Source: Myxacorys almedinensis A
Lineage (GTDB): Bacteria; Cyanobacteriota; Cyanobacteriia; Leptolyngbyales; Leptolyngbyaceae
Direction: 5' to 3'
Length of the DNA: 61,887 bases
NCBI RefSeq assembly: GCF_010091945.1
Contig: NZ_WVIE01000028.1
Location: 1-61,887, forward strand
Position numbers and translations under genes: made by a program. Of this stretch, positions 48,552 through 58,285 are shown one piece after another. Under the pieces are notes generated by a model. The model saw only the letters and a list, made by a program, of their open reading frames with translations. It was not told the DNA's origin and ran no database searches. Every line of letters starts with the position of its first letter. Within the stretch, counting starts at the first letter, position 1.

Positions 48552-49660
48552 CGCAGGTCTTGAATTAACGCACGAATTGCTGTTTCTTGAAACTCAATGC
48601 TTTGGGTTAGCTGAAATTGCACCAAAGCTCTCAGTAAATTATGGTCTGGATGCTTCACCTTAAAGTAGACGTTGCCTGCTAGATAGTCAGTAAAAAATCG
48701 TAGCCCCAACTCAAACGCAATCAGGCGAATCGCATCGAACAAATAGTCGTAATCAGAGTCAGTTAGAAAGTCTTGAGCAACCGAAAGATAGCCTCGCAAA
48801 ATGCCTTCGCAAAGATCCGGCTCAAAATAAACCGTTTCCCACTGCTCAGTTTCTTCCCCGATCGGGTTGCAGCCAGAGCGCAAACAGTCCCCAATGTCAT
48901 AATGCACAAGTCCAGGTTTTACGGTATCTAAATCGATCATGCTGACCGCTTTTCCGGTTGCCCGATCAAACATAACATTGTTGACTTTTGGATCGCCATG
49001 CATCAACCGAAGCGGTAATTTACCTTGAGTTTTAGCCGTTTCAAGCACAGCACACCAAGACGCGCGATCGCGCACAAACTCTAACCCATACCTCACCTCA
49101 GGAGACAGATTCACAGCCGTCTTTGCTACCACGCGATCGTAGTGCTGAAGATAGAGCGGTGTAATGTGAAAGCCTTCTAACGTATCAGCTAACTGAGCGG
49201 GCGAGAGATCGCTGATCAAGTTGTGAAACGTGCCCAGCGCATACCCAACTTCGGTCGCATGGTCTACGTCGTGCATAGCATCAAACGATTCTGAGCCATC
49301 AATAAAACTAATCGCTCTCCACACTGACCCATCTGCTTCTACCCAGTGGTCGCGCTCTTCTGTGGTGAGCAGCACTCGCGGCACTTCCCAGCGCCGAGAC
49401 AAGGGAGAATGCTGCAATCGATCGCGGACATGACGGGTGAAAATGCTCATATTTTTCATCACCAGTTGAGGGCGACGAAACACACGAGTGTTAATGCGTT
49501 GCAGCACAAAAGGCAGATGGCTTGTGCCCTCTACTGTAGCGAGAAACGTATCGTTGATATTGCCGCTACCAAACGCTTCAACAGCCGCGATCGCGCCTCC
49601 TGAAGCAAATCGCTCGGCAACGGCAATCAGACTCGGATAATGGGTTGGAGGATCGCTCAT
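48548..49660 (-). CDS. aminoglycoside-phosphotransferase-fold kinase
   Basis: A 370-residue small-molecule kinase fold. Catalytic loop LMHGDPKVNNVMFD and metal-binding IDLDTVKPGLVHYDIGD are intact. N-terminal GSGNINDTF is the nucleotide loop. It resembles N-acetylhexosamine/sugar 1-kinase-like members; the pairing with a DOMON-like gene fits sugar handling (inference). Confidence 0.82.
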   Translation of the reverse strand: MSDPPTHYPSLIAVAERFASGGAIAAVEAFGSGNINDTFLATVEGTSHLPFVLQRINTRVFRRPQLVMKNMSIFTRHVRDRLQHSPLSRRWEVPRVLLTTEERDHWVEADGSVWRAISFIDGSESFDAMHDVDHATEVGYALGTFHNLISDLSPAQLADTLEGFHITPLYLQHYDRVVAKTAVNLSPEVRYGLEFVRDRASWCAVLETAKTQGKLPLRLMHGDPKVNNVMFDRATGKAVSMIDLDTVKPGLVHYDIGDCLRSGCNPIGEETEQWETVYFEPDLCEGILRGYLSVAQDFLTDSDYDYLFDAIRLIAFELGLRFFTDYLAGNVYFKVKHPDHNLLRALVQFQLTQSIEFQETAIRALIQDLR

Positions 49661-49801
49661 ATCTCTACGCCCAGGGTTCTCCGCCTTAAAATCTTCGCAG
49701 AACCAAGACTACCTCACTGTGCGGTCAAAATACGGAGTCCGATCAAAATACAAACTATCCGCCTGAATCCGTTGCATCTGTTACCCCACCCGCGACCCCA
49801 T

Positions 49802-52003
49802 CTAAGCATCCACGGTTTCTTCAGCAGTCATCGCACCAATGATATAGCGATTTTTTCCACTTTTCTTTGCCTGATACATCGCTTCATCTGCCTTTTGCAT
49901 TAGCGTTTCTAAATCATCTGCATGGGTCGGATAAAGCCCAATGCCAATACTCGATGAAACCCTCAAGGTCTGCCCCGAAATCGCAAACGCTTGAGATAAC
50001 GTGTATAAAATCTTCTCGGCAACCGTAGTTGCATTGTCGAGGTCTGGAACCGAGGGCAGCAGCACCACAAACTCGTCGCCACCCAACCGAGCAATCATAT
50101 CGCTAGTGCGTAAGCAACCGCTCAAACGCCTTGCCACAGCTTGCAGCAGCAGATCACCAACACTATGCCCTAACGTATCATTAATCTGTTTAAACCCATC
50201 TAAATCAAGAAACAAAATTGCAACGAGTTGACCGTTTCCTTTTGCCCAATTTAGACACTGGCTTAACCGTTCATACAACAGATTACGATTGGGTAGCCCC
50301 GTCAAGGCATCATGATTGGCAAGATAGCTGAGTCGGTCTTGCGACAAGCGCAACTCTGCGTTTGAGCGCGACAGTTCGATCGTCGTTCGCCGCAATTCAT
50401 TTTCAACAATTTTTCGGTGAGTAATATCTCGAATCACCCCGACTAAAAATCGGTTGCCTGCCGCATCTTTGTGCAGCGATCGCTTCGTTGCAATCAGGTA
50501 AGTTCTCCCATCAACGCTGGTAAAGTGCTCCTCGTGTTCTAATTCATGTTCACTTTGAAACACTAACTCGTCTTGCTGCCAGAAAATATCCGCTTCGTGG
50601 GCAGGAAAAATATCGTAATCCGATTTTTCCACTAATTCGTCAACGGGTTTGCCCAAAAACCGAGAATAAGCTTCATTGAGAACAATCCAGCGATGCTGTT
50701 TATCTTTAACAAACACGGGATCGGGAATACTATTGATCACACGATGTAAAAACTCTTTCGATCGCTTGAGTTCTTCCTCGGTATGGGCAATGTAGCCGAT
50801 GATCACCACTGTTGAGCCAGTTAAGGCAAGAAAACTCGGGACGACGGGAATGATCCACCCTACTAGAAAAGCGCCATAGCACAGGCTAATCAGCCCCACA
50901 CTCGCCAATAGAATGAATAACGCAGTCCGCGCGGGCGATCGCAGTTTCCAGCTTAAGGTTGTGCCCGCCACTGCCCAAACCCAGATCCACAGCCACTCAC
51001 CCGTTTCAGACCAATTGCGAAACAGGGGTCGCCCATCTAAAGCGGCGCTGAGAATTTGGCTGATGAAATTTGCCTGGATTTCGACCCCTGCCATCAGTCC
51101 CGATGAGCCGACTTTGAGTTTAGTGTAGGGCGTTGCCGAAAAATCTTTGAGGCTCGTTGCCACAGAACCAATCAACACAATGCGATCGCGCAACTGATCG
51201 GGCGATACTTCCCCGTTCAGCATCTGGCGGACTGAAAACGTTTTGAACTGCCCCGCCGCCCCTCGGTAGTTAGCAAATATCTGGTATCCGCCAGCATCGG
51301 TTTGGTTGTACACACCATCGTTGGGCGTCAGTTGCGGAAAAACGGCATGATTTAATTGCAGGTAGCGCGGATTCTGACGCCCAGGTCTAGGCTGAATGCC
51401 CTCTGCTGCCAAGTAAAGCAGTGCCAGTTTCAGCGAAAAGCTTTGATAGCGCTTGCCGTTGGCTGTCCAGTAAAGCAGCGATCGCCGGATCTTGCGATCG
51501 CTATCATACACAACATTGTTGAACCCCACTTGCCCCAATCGTTTGAGCTTTGGGGAGGCTGCCACCCCCGATCCTTCGCGGTCTTTTAATTGCTCAATGC
51601 CGACCAGATTCGGCATCGCTTGATAAGCGCTAAGCAGGGCAGAATTTCCTGAACCGACAGGAATATCTCGGTAAAAATCAACACCCACTGCTCGTGGTTG
51701 TGCGGCTCTAATCGCTTGCAGCAAACTCGCTAGCTGAGTGTCTGAGAGAGGCCAGCCAAACTGCTGGATATCTTCTTCCTCCATGCCGATGATCACGATG
51801 CGATCGTCAGGCGCTTCTGTCGGTCGCAATCGGAAGAAATGATCCACCGTGCCGAGTTCCCAGGTTTGCAGCACGCCACCCATCCGCAACCCAATCAGAC
51901 ACCCAGTCACCGCCGAAGCCGTGATCCAAATGCGCCCACTCTTCCAAACCGTAGTCACCAACTTTGCCCAAAATTGCTTGCGCCGCTCAGGAAACCGTTT
52001 CAT
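49802..52003 (-). CDS. diguanylate cyclase with CHASE2 and PAS domains
   Basis: A 733-residue membrane sensor that should make c-di-GMP. Order: one N-terminal helix, extracytoplasmic CHASE2 (about 45-335), three membrane helices (about 335-410), PAS (about 420-540, IPDPVFVKDKQHRWIVLNEAYSRF), a short coiled coil and GGDEF (about 565-725). The active site ARLGGDEFVVLLPS is intact and an RTSD inhibitory site precedes it by five residues, so product feedback is expected. No EAL domain. Confidence 0.93.
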   Translation of the reverse strand: MKRFPERRKQFWAKLVTTVWKSGRIWITASAVTGCLIGLRMGGVLQTWELGTVDHFFRLRPTEAPDDRIVIIGMEEEDIQQFGWPLSDTQLASLLQAIRAAQPRAVGVDFYRDIPVGSGNSALLSAYQAMPNLVGIEQLKDREGSGVAASPKLKRLGQVGFNNVVYDSDRKIRRSLLYWTANGKRYQSFSLKLALLYLAAEGIQPRPGRQNPRYLQLNHAVFPQLTPNDGVYNQTDAGGYQIFANYRGAAGQFKTFSVRQMLNGEVSPDQLRDRIVLIGSVATSLKDFSATPYTKLKVGSSGLMAGVEIQANFISQILSAALDGRPLFRNWSETGEWLWIWVWAVAGTTLSWKLRSPARTALFILLASVGLISLCYGAFLVGWIIPVVPSFLALTGSTVVIIGYIAHTEEELKRSKEFLHRVINSIPDPVFVKDKQHRWIVLNEAYSRFLGKPVDELVEKSDYDIFPAHEADIFWQQDELVFQSEHELEHEEHFTSVDGRTYLIATKRSLHKDAAGNRFLVGVIRDITHRKIVENELRRTTIELSRSNAELRLSQDRLSYLANHDALTGLPNRNLLYERLSQCLNWAKGNGQLVAILFLDLDGFKQINDTLGHSVGDLLLQAVARRLSGCLRTSDMIARLGGDEFVVLLPSVPDLDNATTVAEKILYTLSQAFAISGQTLRVSSSIGIGLYPTHADDLETLMQKADEAMYQAKKSGKNRYIIGAMTAEETVDA

Positions 52004-52566
52004 TATGAGTCTTTAGAAAGGCAGTGCACACCGAACAAATGCGAATAGAGGCTTTATCTCATGACCAGATTTTGCAGTTAGGAGAAGGGTTGAATTACCA
52101 AAGCTCAAGGCTAGCAAGGCGCGATCGCTCAATAGGATGCCAAGTGCGATACCTAAATACGATACTTAAAAATTAAGATCCCTAAGTACGACGCACAAAA
52201 CAGGGCGTACTTTGGCACCCAGAAAAACAAAGCCTTCAGGAGTTGAGGTTAGTTCATCACTTTAGCCTCATAACTTCATCAGCGATCGCCGCTATCTTCA
52301 TTGCTACTTCGCCTACTTAGAACCTGCCCTGAGCTAGGTTGGAACAGCAAGGGTTCGGTAAGTCGCCCTTGCGGATGAGAAGTTGACAGCACAAGGGGGC
52401 TTGTCGCTGTTGGCTTCTCTCTAGAAACTTCCTCTGAGCAGATGTGATGGAATTTTAGCACGGGAATTCGGAAGGAGTTTGCGAGGAAGAAAGCAGACGT
52501 TCAGTAGATTTTGATACACACAATTTAACGACCTTTAATCTAGCTCTTAAGGTCAAGCGTGATATC
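52004..52566. other. intergenic region, no gene seen
   Basis: About 560 bases upstream of the cyclase and after gshB. It has short AT-rich repeats (CGATACnTAAA-like, around 52145-52185) but no ORF with family features. Confidence 0.4.
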
Positions 52567-53532
52567 TTAACTTTCCTGATCGGCAATCCAACGAATCACT
52601 TGTTGCCCTAATTTGGTGCCATCTAGCCGATCTACTTCTCGAACCCCGGTTGGGCTAGTCACATTCACCTCTGTTAGATAGCCGCCAATCACATCGATGC
52701 CCACAAACATCAGATGAGCTTGCTGCAAGGTTGGCGCTACCATCGCACAAATCGCTCGTTCGCGATCGCTAATCTCGGTTTGGGCGCTGCGTCCTCCTAC
52801 GGCCATGTTTCCCCGGAATTCGTTGCCTGTCGGAATCCGATTGACGGCTCCGATCGGCGTGCCATCGAGCAAAATGATGCGTTTATCCCCCTCTTTAGCT
52901 TCGGGTAGGTAAGTCTGCACCATGATCGGCACCTTTCCTTGCTGAGTACTAATTTCGATCAAAGAATTGAAGTTGCGATCGCCCGGTTGCAAAAACAAGA
53001 TGCCTTCTCCGGCTTTGCCATTGAGCGGCTTGAGTACAGCAGCCCCTTTTCGGTCTAAAAATTGCCGAATCACCTGCTTATCTTGCGTCACGATCGTATC
53101 GGGAATCGCATCTGTAAACTGCAAAGCATACATTTTCTCGTTAGCTGCCCGAATGCCGCTCGCAGAATTCACGACCCGCGTTTTCGCCTGATCAACATAA
53201 TCTAAAATATAGGTTGCGTACAAATAGGCATCATCGACCGGCGGATCTTTTCGCATGAACACCACATCCATGTCGTCGAGCGGTCGAAACAGCGCCTCTC
53301 CCACCGAGTACCATTGCGCGATCGCAACCCACCGATTTTCACCCAACGTCACAGGGATCACAGTCACAGGTTCGAGCCATGCCCAGGCTCTGCCCCTGAC
53401 CACACTTAAACGATCGAGTTGCGTTATCCAAACTTCGTGACCCAGTTCCTGAGCGGCTTCCATAAAAGCAACGCTGGTATCGTGGGTTGGGTCGAGACGA
53501 TGGATCGGATCGATGATGAATGCGAATTTCAC
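52567..53532 (-). CDS. gshB: glutathione synthetase
   Basis: Joins gamma-glutamylcysteine and glycine with ATP. The 321-residue ATP-grasp enzyme shows FAFIIDPIHRLDPTHDTS, KPLNGKAGEGILFL and EVNVTSPTGVREVDRLDG. The start is GTG at 53532 with AGGA eight bases upstream, giving normal length; an ATG 21 codons upstream yields an odd Pro-rich extension. Follows grxC in a glutathione operon. Confidence 0.96.
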   Translation of the reverse strand: MKFAFIIDPIHRLDPTHDTSVAFMEAAQELGHEVWITQLDRLSVVRGRAWAWLEPVTVIPVTLGENRWVAIAQWYSVGEALFRPLDDMDVVFMRKDPPVDDAYLYATYILDYVDQAKTRVVNSASGIRAANEKMYALQFTDAIPDTIVTQDKQVIRQFLDRKGAAVLKPLNGKAGEGILFLQPGDRNFNSLIEISTQQGKVPIMVQTYLPEAKEGDKRIILLDGTPIGAVNRIPTGNEFRGNMAVGGRSAQTEISDRERAICAMVAPTLQQAHLMFVGIDVIGGYLTEVNVTSPTGVREVDRLDGTKLGQQVIRWIADQES

Positions 53533-53618
53533 AGGAGATGTCCTAAAGTAGCAGGGTTGGGGCGATGGTGCCGATACGGGGTTGGGTTGAGCCAAAAGAT
53601 CACAACCTCAGAAACCAA

Positions 53619-53643
53619 GGGCAAGGAGTGCCCTCCCTTGCCC
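53619..53643. other. hairpin between grxC and gshB
   Basis: GGGCAAGG pairs with CCTTGCCC in the 134-base spacer. No T-run follows on the minus strand, so it may tune the relative expression of the two genes. Confidence 0.5.
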
Positions 53644-53666
53644 CAGACAGAGGTTCTAGAAGTGCT

Positions 53667-53930
53667 TTAGCTGGCTTGCAGCAGCGCATCAAGCTTTCCA
53701 GCGCGATCGAGGGCATGAACCTCATCACACCCACCAATATGCTGATCGTTGATAAAAATTTGGGGGACAGAACGCTGCCCATCTGAGCGTTCCGCCATTT
53801 TCATCCGTCCCGATTCATCCCCATCTAGATTGTGTTCGGTGTAGTCAACCCCTTTACGATCGAGTAAGGCTTTCGCCCGAATGCAAAAGGGGCACGTACT
53901 CCAGGTATAGATCTCAACGGTAGGAGCCAT
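53667..53930 (-). CDS. grxC: glutaredoxin (GrxC type)
   Basis: An 87-residue dithiol glutaredoxin with active site TCPFC, the SVPQIFIND cis-Pro loop and the GGCDE glutathione-binding motif. Adjacent to gshB, which makes its cofactor. Confidence 0.95.
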   Translation of the reverse strand: MAPTVEIYTWSTCPFCIRAKALLDRKGVDYTEHNLDGDESGRMKMAERSDGQRSVPQIFINDQHIGGCDEVHALDRAGKLDALLQAS

Positions 53931-53981
53931 AGTCTTTCAGACCTATCTTTCAGAACTAGTAATATTTCTTAATTTTAAGCG

Positions 53982-54602
53982 CTAACGACAGATCCAACCA
54001 TTTAGCGTAAAGCGACTTTCAGCAAACCTACGGGATGGGCAAGCCACAGGCAACACCTCATGAAGATAGTAACTGGGAAAAAAGACAATGCTGTTGTTGC
54101 GCGGCTCGATCGTCACAAATGTTTCGGCTGATTCATACCATCCGGTAGCGACATCTAGATCGTACAGCCGCAACTCTCCTCCTGAAAACCCTTTCGGCTC
54201 TTGGTAGAAATAGTAGACGTAGGACAGTTCTCGATTAACCACAGCAGCACTGCCATTATCGTTATGCATTTTGTAATAATTGCCGTCGTTGTGCGCTGTT
54301 AGCTGCATCTCGATTTGCGACACCTCAAACAGCGGATGATCCAACTGGGTAAACACCGTCGGCAATATCGCGCTGATATGGTGAACCATCCATGCTGATA
54401 TTTCTGGAAATTCGTACAAAATTTTTGAGTTTCGATAATCGGCTTCGCCCGTTGACGTGGTAGTTGAAACAAACCTAGATTCGCGGCTGATCACATACTC
54501 CAGCAGGTGAATATTGCACTCTTGCGAGACAGTAGATGGCAGCCTCGACTGATCTAGAAACCCATCGATTTGAAGATATTTTGCCGCCTGAATCACGCTC
54601 AT
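53982..54602 (-). CDS. 2-oxoglutarate/Fe(II)-dependent oxygenase
   Basis: A 206-residue prolyl-4-hydroxylase-type oxygenase. Iron ligands: HxD in YKMHNDNG and the distal His in YYLHEVLPV; the 2-oxoglutarate Arg lies in RRFAESRFTLNGW. Substrate is unknown. The start ATG overlaps the hflX stop as ATGA, so it is translated with hflX. Confidence 0.85.
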   Translation of the reverse strand: MSVIQAAKYLQIDGFLDQSRLPSTVSQECNIHLLEYVISRESRFVSTTTSTGEADYRNSKILYEFPEISAWMVHHISAILPTVFTQLDHPLFEVSQIEMQLTAHNDGNYYKMHNDNGSAAVVNRELSYVYYFYQEPKGFSGGELRLYDLDVATGWYESAETFVTIEPRNNSIVFFPSYYLHEVLPVACPSRRFAESRFTLNGWICR

Positions 54603-56230
54603 GGAGACACCGCATATTTCACCAGTTGACACAGCCGTTGCCGCAACGTTTCCAAACCAAGCCGCTCGGAAGCCGAAATAAAAGCAGCTTGAGGAAACTC
54701 TTCTCGTGCGATCGCAAGGGTTGCCCCATCGACTTGATCAATTTTATTAAATGCGACCAGTGCCGGTCCCGGAGAAATCGGCATTTCCGACAAAATGTGC
54801 ATCACCGAACGGATCTGACTTTGCCAAGCTGGGTGAGATAAATCCACCACATGCAGCAAGGCATCGGCTTCGGTCACTTCTTCTAGCGTAGCCCGAAAAG
54901 CATCCATCAACGAGGGCGGCAATTCATGAATAAATCCCACCGTATCAGTGAGCAGCATAGAAGTAGATTGGTTGGTTTCTAGATCGGTCACCATCAATCG
55001 TCGCGTGGTAGGGTCTAGCGTTGCAAAAAGCTGATCGGCAGTGTACACTTCAGCGTTTGTCAACACATTGAGCAACGTAGACTTCCCAGCGTTCGTATAT
55101 CCAATCACGGCAACAGACGCAACTTCTTGATGCTGCCGCCGCTGCCGTAACCGTGCCCGGTGCGCCTGAAGCTGGTTTACTTCTTGCTGGAGTCGAGAAA
55201 TGCGTCGTTGAATACCTCTTCGCTCTGTTTCTAGCTTCGTCTCCCCTGGACCGCGGGTGCCAATACCGCCGCCCAAGCGTGACATGGCTTGTCCCCGCCC
55301 TGCCAGTCTGGGCAGCATATATTCAAGCTGCGCCAACTCCACTTGGAGTTTTCCCGCCCCCGATCGCGCCCGTTGAGCAAAGATATCCAAAATCACTTCG
55401 GTGCGATCGACAACGCGAATGCCGATTTGAGTTTCCAAATTTCGCACTTGAGCCGGGGAAAGGTCGCGATCGAACACAATTAAATTTGCCCCGATCGTCT
55501 GTGCAGTGAGGGCAATTTCCTGCACCTTCCCTTCTCCTACCACAGTTTGAGGATGGGGACGAGACCGCTTTTGTTTCAAGGTTTGCAGCACTTCACCGCC
55601 AGCAGTATCCACCAACCGCGTCAACTCATGCAGACCATCTTGAAAGCGTTGCGGCGAGAGATTATCCACTTGCACACCGATGACCAACACCTGATCGTGA
55701 TTGCCATCGACCTGGTGTGCGATCGCATCTCGCCGAAACTCTTCTTCTAGCCCCTCAACTAATTCTAAAAAGTCTTGATCTGCCACAGTATCCAGGCTCA
55801 GAGCCGGAGAAACCGTCCAGTTTGCTTCAGGATGAGGCACTAAATGGGCTAAGTAAGCAGCCTTCACATAGCCCGTTGCCCCACCGCCGCGCCGCTCAAA
55901 TCCGCCGCCTGTGAGCGTCAGCGCTACTAGGGCATCGAGTCGCTGAATTGCCATTGCCGTGAGCGCAGATTCACCAGGGGTGTCGTGTTTAAGTTGAGTT
56001 GCGATGCAGCGAATGCCGCACAGCCGTTCTGCCCCGTAGCGCGGAAGTTCTAGCGGCGGAATTTGCGTTTGCCTAGGCGTACCGATCCCAACTCGAATTA
56101 CCTGTCCCCGTCGATTTACGTAGGTACAAATAGGTTGATTAATGTCTGTGCTAATGGCAGCCAGCCGTTGGGCAAATTCTGGCGTTGTGATGCGATCGCC
56201 CGGTAGACGCTGATGATACAAGCGCTGCAA
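54599..56230 (-). CDS. hflX: GTPase HflX, start codon unclear
   Basis: Ribosome-associated GTPase that rescues or splits stalled ribosomes. It has the HflX domain (QKRSRPHPQTVVGEGKVQEI), GTRGPGETKLETERR linker, P-loop GYTNAGKST, DTVGFI and a C-terminal NKID. Cyanobacterial members carry an extra N-terminal domain, present here. No ATG exists before residue 90; the called start is TTG. Homology, as I recall it, continues 18 codons further to an ATC codon at 56284 that sits six bases after AAGG, aligning with the usual Met. Confidence 0.93.
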   Translation of the reverse strand: MQRLYHQRLPGDRITTPEFAQRLAAISTDINQPICTYVNRRGQVIRVGIGTPRQTQIPPLELPRYGAERLCGIRCIATQLKHDTPGESALTAMAIQRLDALVALTLTGGGFERRGGGATGYVKAAYLAHLVPHPEANWTVSPALSLDTVADQDFLELVEGLEEEFRRDAIAHQVDGNHDQVLVIGVQVDNLSPQRFQDGLHELTRLVDTAGGEVLQTLKQKRSRPHPQTVVGEGKVQEIALTAQTIGANLIVFDRDLSPAQVRNLETQIGIRVVDRTEVILDIFAQRARSGAGKLQVELAQLEYMLPRLAGRGQAMSRLGGGIGTRGPGETKLETERRGIQRRISRLQQEVNQLQAHRARLRQRRQHQEVASVAVIGYTNAGKSTLLNVLTNAEVYTADQLFATLDPTTRRLMVTDLETNQSTSMLLTDTVGFIHELPPSLMDAFRATLEEVTEADALLHVVDLSHPAWQSQIRSVMHILSEMPISPGPALVAFNKIDQVDGATLAIAREEFPQAAFISASERLGLETLRQRLCQLVKYAVSP

Positions 56231-56558
56231 CTGCTTTAACTGACTGGATTTGAGACCTTGAAGATGACCGTAAACCGTTTCGATAAGATCCCTTGCCTAA
56301 CGCTACTAGTTCTATATTAGATCCCTCGAATTCTTACTGAACAAGGTTCCGTAATTCCATCAGAGAATTATTAAATCTTCACGAGGTGCGATCCTGCGGA
56401 ACGTGGGAAAGCCAATCGCGTTGCTTTGGATCGGGAGCGTCTAAGGCTCAGATGACAGATATGATTTCAAGGTAGCAGGGGCAAGGCTTCTAAAACAGTG
56501 AGAAAGTCAACTGGCTAGGATGCCTATACTTAAACTGCACTTTATCCTGAAACCTATC

Positions 56559-56808
56559 ATGAGTATTGCTGAACAAATTTACGCGATCGTCAAATCCCTT
56601 CCCCAAGAGCAAGCCAGCGAGATCCTGACTTATGCTGAATTTATTCGTGCCAAACACCTGAATGCTAACCGACCCGTCGGCACGGTAAGACTCAGTTCCT
56701 TGGGCAGAGCTTGTTTACTCCCTTGCCGGAGCGTGGAGAGAAGACTTTCCTAGCCTAGAGGATATTCGTGCTGAATCGGGACAAGACCTCTTGCGAGAGA
56801 GCCTTTAA
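56559..56808 (+). pseudogene. DUF2281-type antitoxin, frameshifted
   Basis: The first frame encodes MSIAEQIYAIVKSLPQEQASE and onward to AKHLNANRP, the DUF2281 antitoxin start. From about 56690 the family continues in the +1 frame as VPWAELVYSLAGAWREDF, SLEDIRAESGQDLLRESL, ending TAA at 56806-56808. One base has been gained (or two lost) between 56687 and 56700. The stop is directly followed by the ATG of the toxin remnant. Confidence 0.75.
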
Positions 56809-57117
56809 ATGCACGTTTTGGATACCAATACCCTGATCTACTACTTTAAAGGTCAAGGGCAGGTTGCTCAAAACCTTGCCAGTATGCCTGCTCAAGACAT
56901 TAGTGTTTCGACCATCGTTCTGTTTGAATGGCAAGTGGGTATTGCAAAATCTACTTCCCCTGCAAACCGTACCCAGCAACTTCAGCACCTTATCAAACTT
57001 CTCACCATCAAACTTCTCACTATCAAAATCCTCACAAAAAAAGAGGGATGGCTCCCTCTTACAGTGTTGAATCGCAGTGTTGAATCGCTGTATAAGTTGC
57101 GATTTATTCTTCAGTGA
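56809..57117 (+). pseudogene. PIN-domain (VapC-type) toxin, truncated
   Basis: Residues 1-62 are a PIN start: HVLDTNTLIYYFKG with the first acidic residue, then TIVLFEWQVGIAKS with the second. The rest of the domain is missing. Residues after 63 come from a short repeat (TCAAACTTCTCAC-like) and from read-through of the rpsA terminator. Together with the frameshifted antitoxin this is a dead type II toxin-antitoxin pair. Confidence 0.75.
57036..57060 (-). terminator. Rho-independent terminator after rpsA
   Basis: On the minus strand AAGAGGGA pairs with TCCCTCTT around a four-base loop, followed by a run of T. It lies inside the residual toxin ORF. Confidence 0.9.
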
Positions 57118-58285
57118 CAGGCGCTAACTCTGCTTCTTCTGCTTCTTCGGTCGCTTCCGCAATTCCTTCCGAGTTTTGCATAGCGGTAATCGCAGGTTCA
57201 TCTGGCGCTACAGACCCTTCTTCAACAGTCGCTTCTTCAACAGACCTTTCTTCAACTGTTGCTTCTTCAACAACGGGAGGGATTTCCGGCTCCTCAACGG
57301 CTGAAGGGATTTCTAGTTCCTCCTCTACCGTAGGGGCTTCGATCTCAGGTGGCGCTTCTACAACTGCCGCAGGCGCTCCGCCCTGTTGCTGTTGCATTAC
57401 TGTTTCACGATACTTCGCCGCCATCTCCTCAGCCTTGTCGTACACTACACTTGGGTTTTTCACCATATCGCCGGGTTCTGGCTCAAGCTGCTTGGTCGAA
57501 AGCGAAATCCGTCCGCGCTCAGCATCGAGATCAATAATCATCACCTTCACTTCGTCGTTGACGTTAAAGACGCTGTGAGGCGTATCGATGTGATCGTGAG
57601 AAATTTCGGAGATGTGCAGCAACCCACTGACACCGCCAATGTCAATAAACGCACCATAAGGCTTGATGCCGCGCACCGTACCGATCACCACTTCGCCAAC
57701 TTCCAGGCGGTTCATCTTACGCTCAACCAGCGCTCGACGGTGGCTGAGAACAAGCCGGTTGCGCTCTTCGTCTACTTCCAAAAACTTGAGCGGCAATTCT
57801 TCCGCGACCAATTCTTCCTTGGGCTTGCGAGTGCTGATGTGAGAGCCAGGAATAAAGCCGCGCAATCCTTCAATGCGAACAAGGGCACCGCCTCGGTTGG
57901 TGGCAAATACAATCGATCGCACCGTTGCATCTTCGGCTTGAAGCTGACGAACCCGTTCCCAGGCTCGCATGTATTCAATCCGACGAATCGAGAGGGTCAA
58001 CTGCCCATCTTCGTTTTCGTCTGCCAAGATGAAGAACTCTCGGGTTTCGTTGGATTGCAGCACCTCATCGGGGCTATCCACGCGGTTGATCGACATTTCT
58101 TGAATCGGAATGTAAGCCGCCGTCTTAGCACCAATGTCAATCAGCGCACCTCTTGGCTCTAGGCTAAATACGGTTCCTGCTACAACATCTCCCGGACTGA
58201 AATGGTAGTCGTATTTGTCTAGTAAAGCCGCAAAGTCTTCGTGGGTAAAACCGACATCCATAGCTACTGTGTTCTGATTGACCAT
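57104..58285 (-). CDS. rpsA: 30S ribosomal protein S1
   Basis: A 393-residue S1 with three S1 RNA-binding domains (about 30-100, 118-182, 198-267), the last with GIKPYGAFIDIGGVSGLLHIS. After a Gln-rich helix, residues 300-393 form an acidic Glu/Val/Pro tail with repeats of VEE and TVEE, longer than in most cyanobacteria. It starts MVNQNTVAMDVGFTHEDFA, typical of the family. Confidence 0.96.
   Translation of the reverse strand: MVNQNTVAMDVGFTHEDFAALLDKYDYHFSPGDVVAGTVFSLEPRGALIDIGAKTAAYIPIQEMSINRVDSPDEVLQSNETREFFILADENEDGQLTLSIRRIEYMRAWERVRQLQAEDATVRSIVFATNRGGALVRIEGLRGFIPGSHISTRKPKEELVAEELPLKFLEVDEERNRLVLSHRRALVERKMNRLEVGEVVIGTVRGIKPYGAFIDIGGVSGLLHISEISHDHIDTPHSVFNVNDEVKVMIIDLDAERGRISLSTKQLEPEPGDMVKNPSVVYDKAEEMAAKYRETVMQQQQGGAPAAVVEAPPEIEAPTVEEELEIPSAVEEPEIPPVVEEATVEERSVEEATVEEGSVAPDEPAITAMQNSEGIAEATEEAEEAELAPVTEE

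Noticed and set aside
52279..52461. 60-codon ORF after the cyclase gene
   Set aside because: Low-complexity Ser/Pro-rich translation without family features.
57386..58162. 258-codon plus-strand ORF
   Set aside because: Antisense shadow of rpsA, whose S1 domains are unambiguous.
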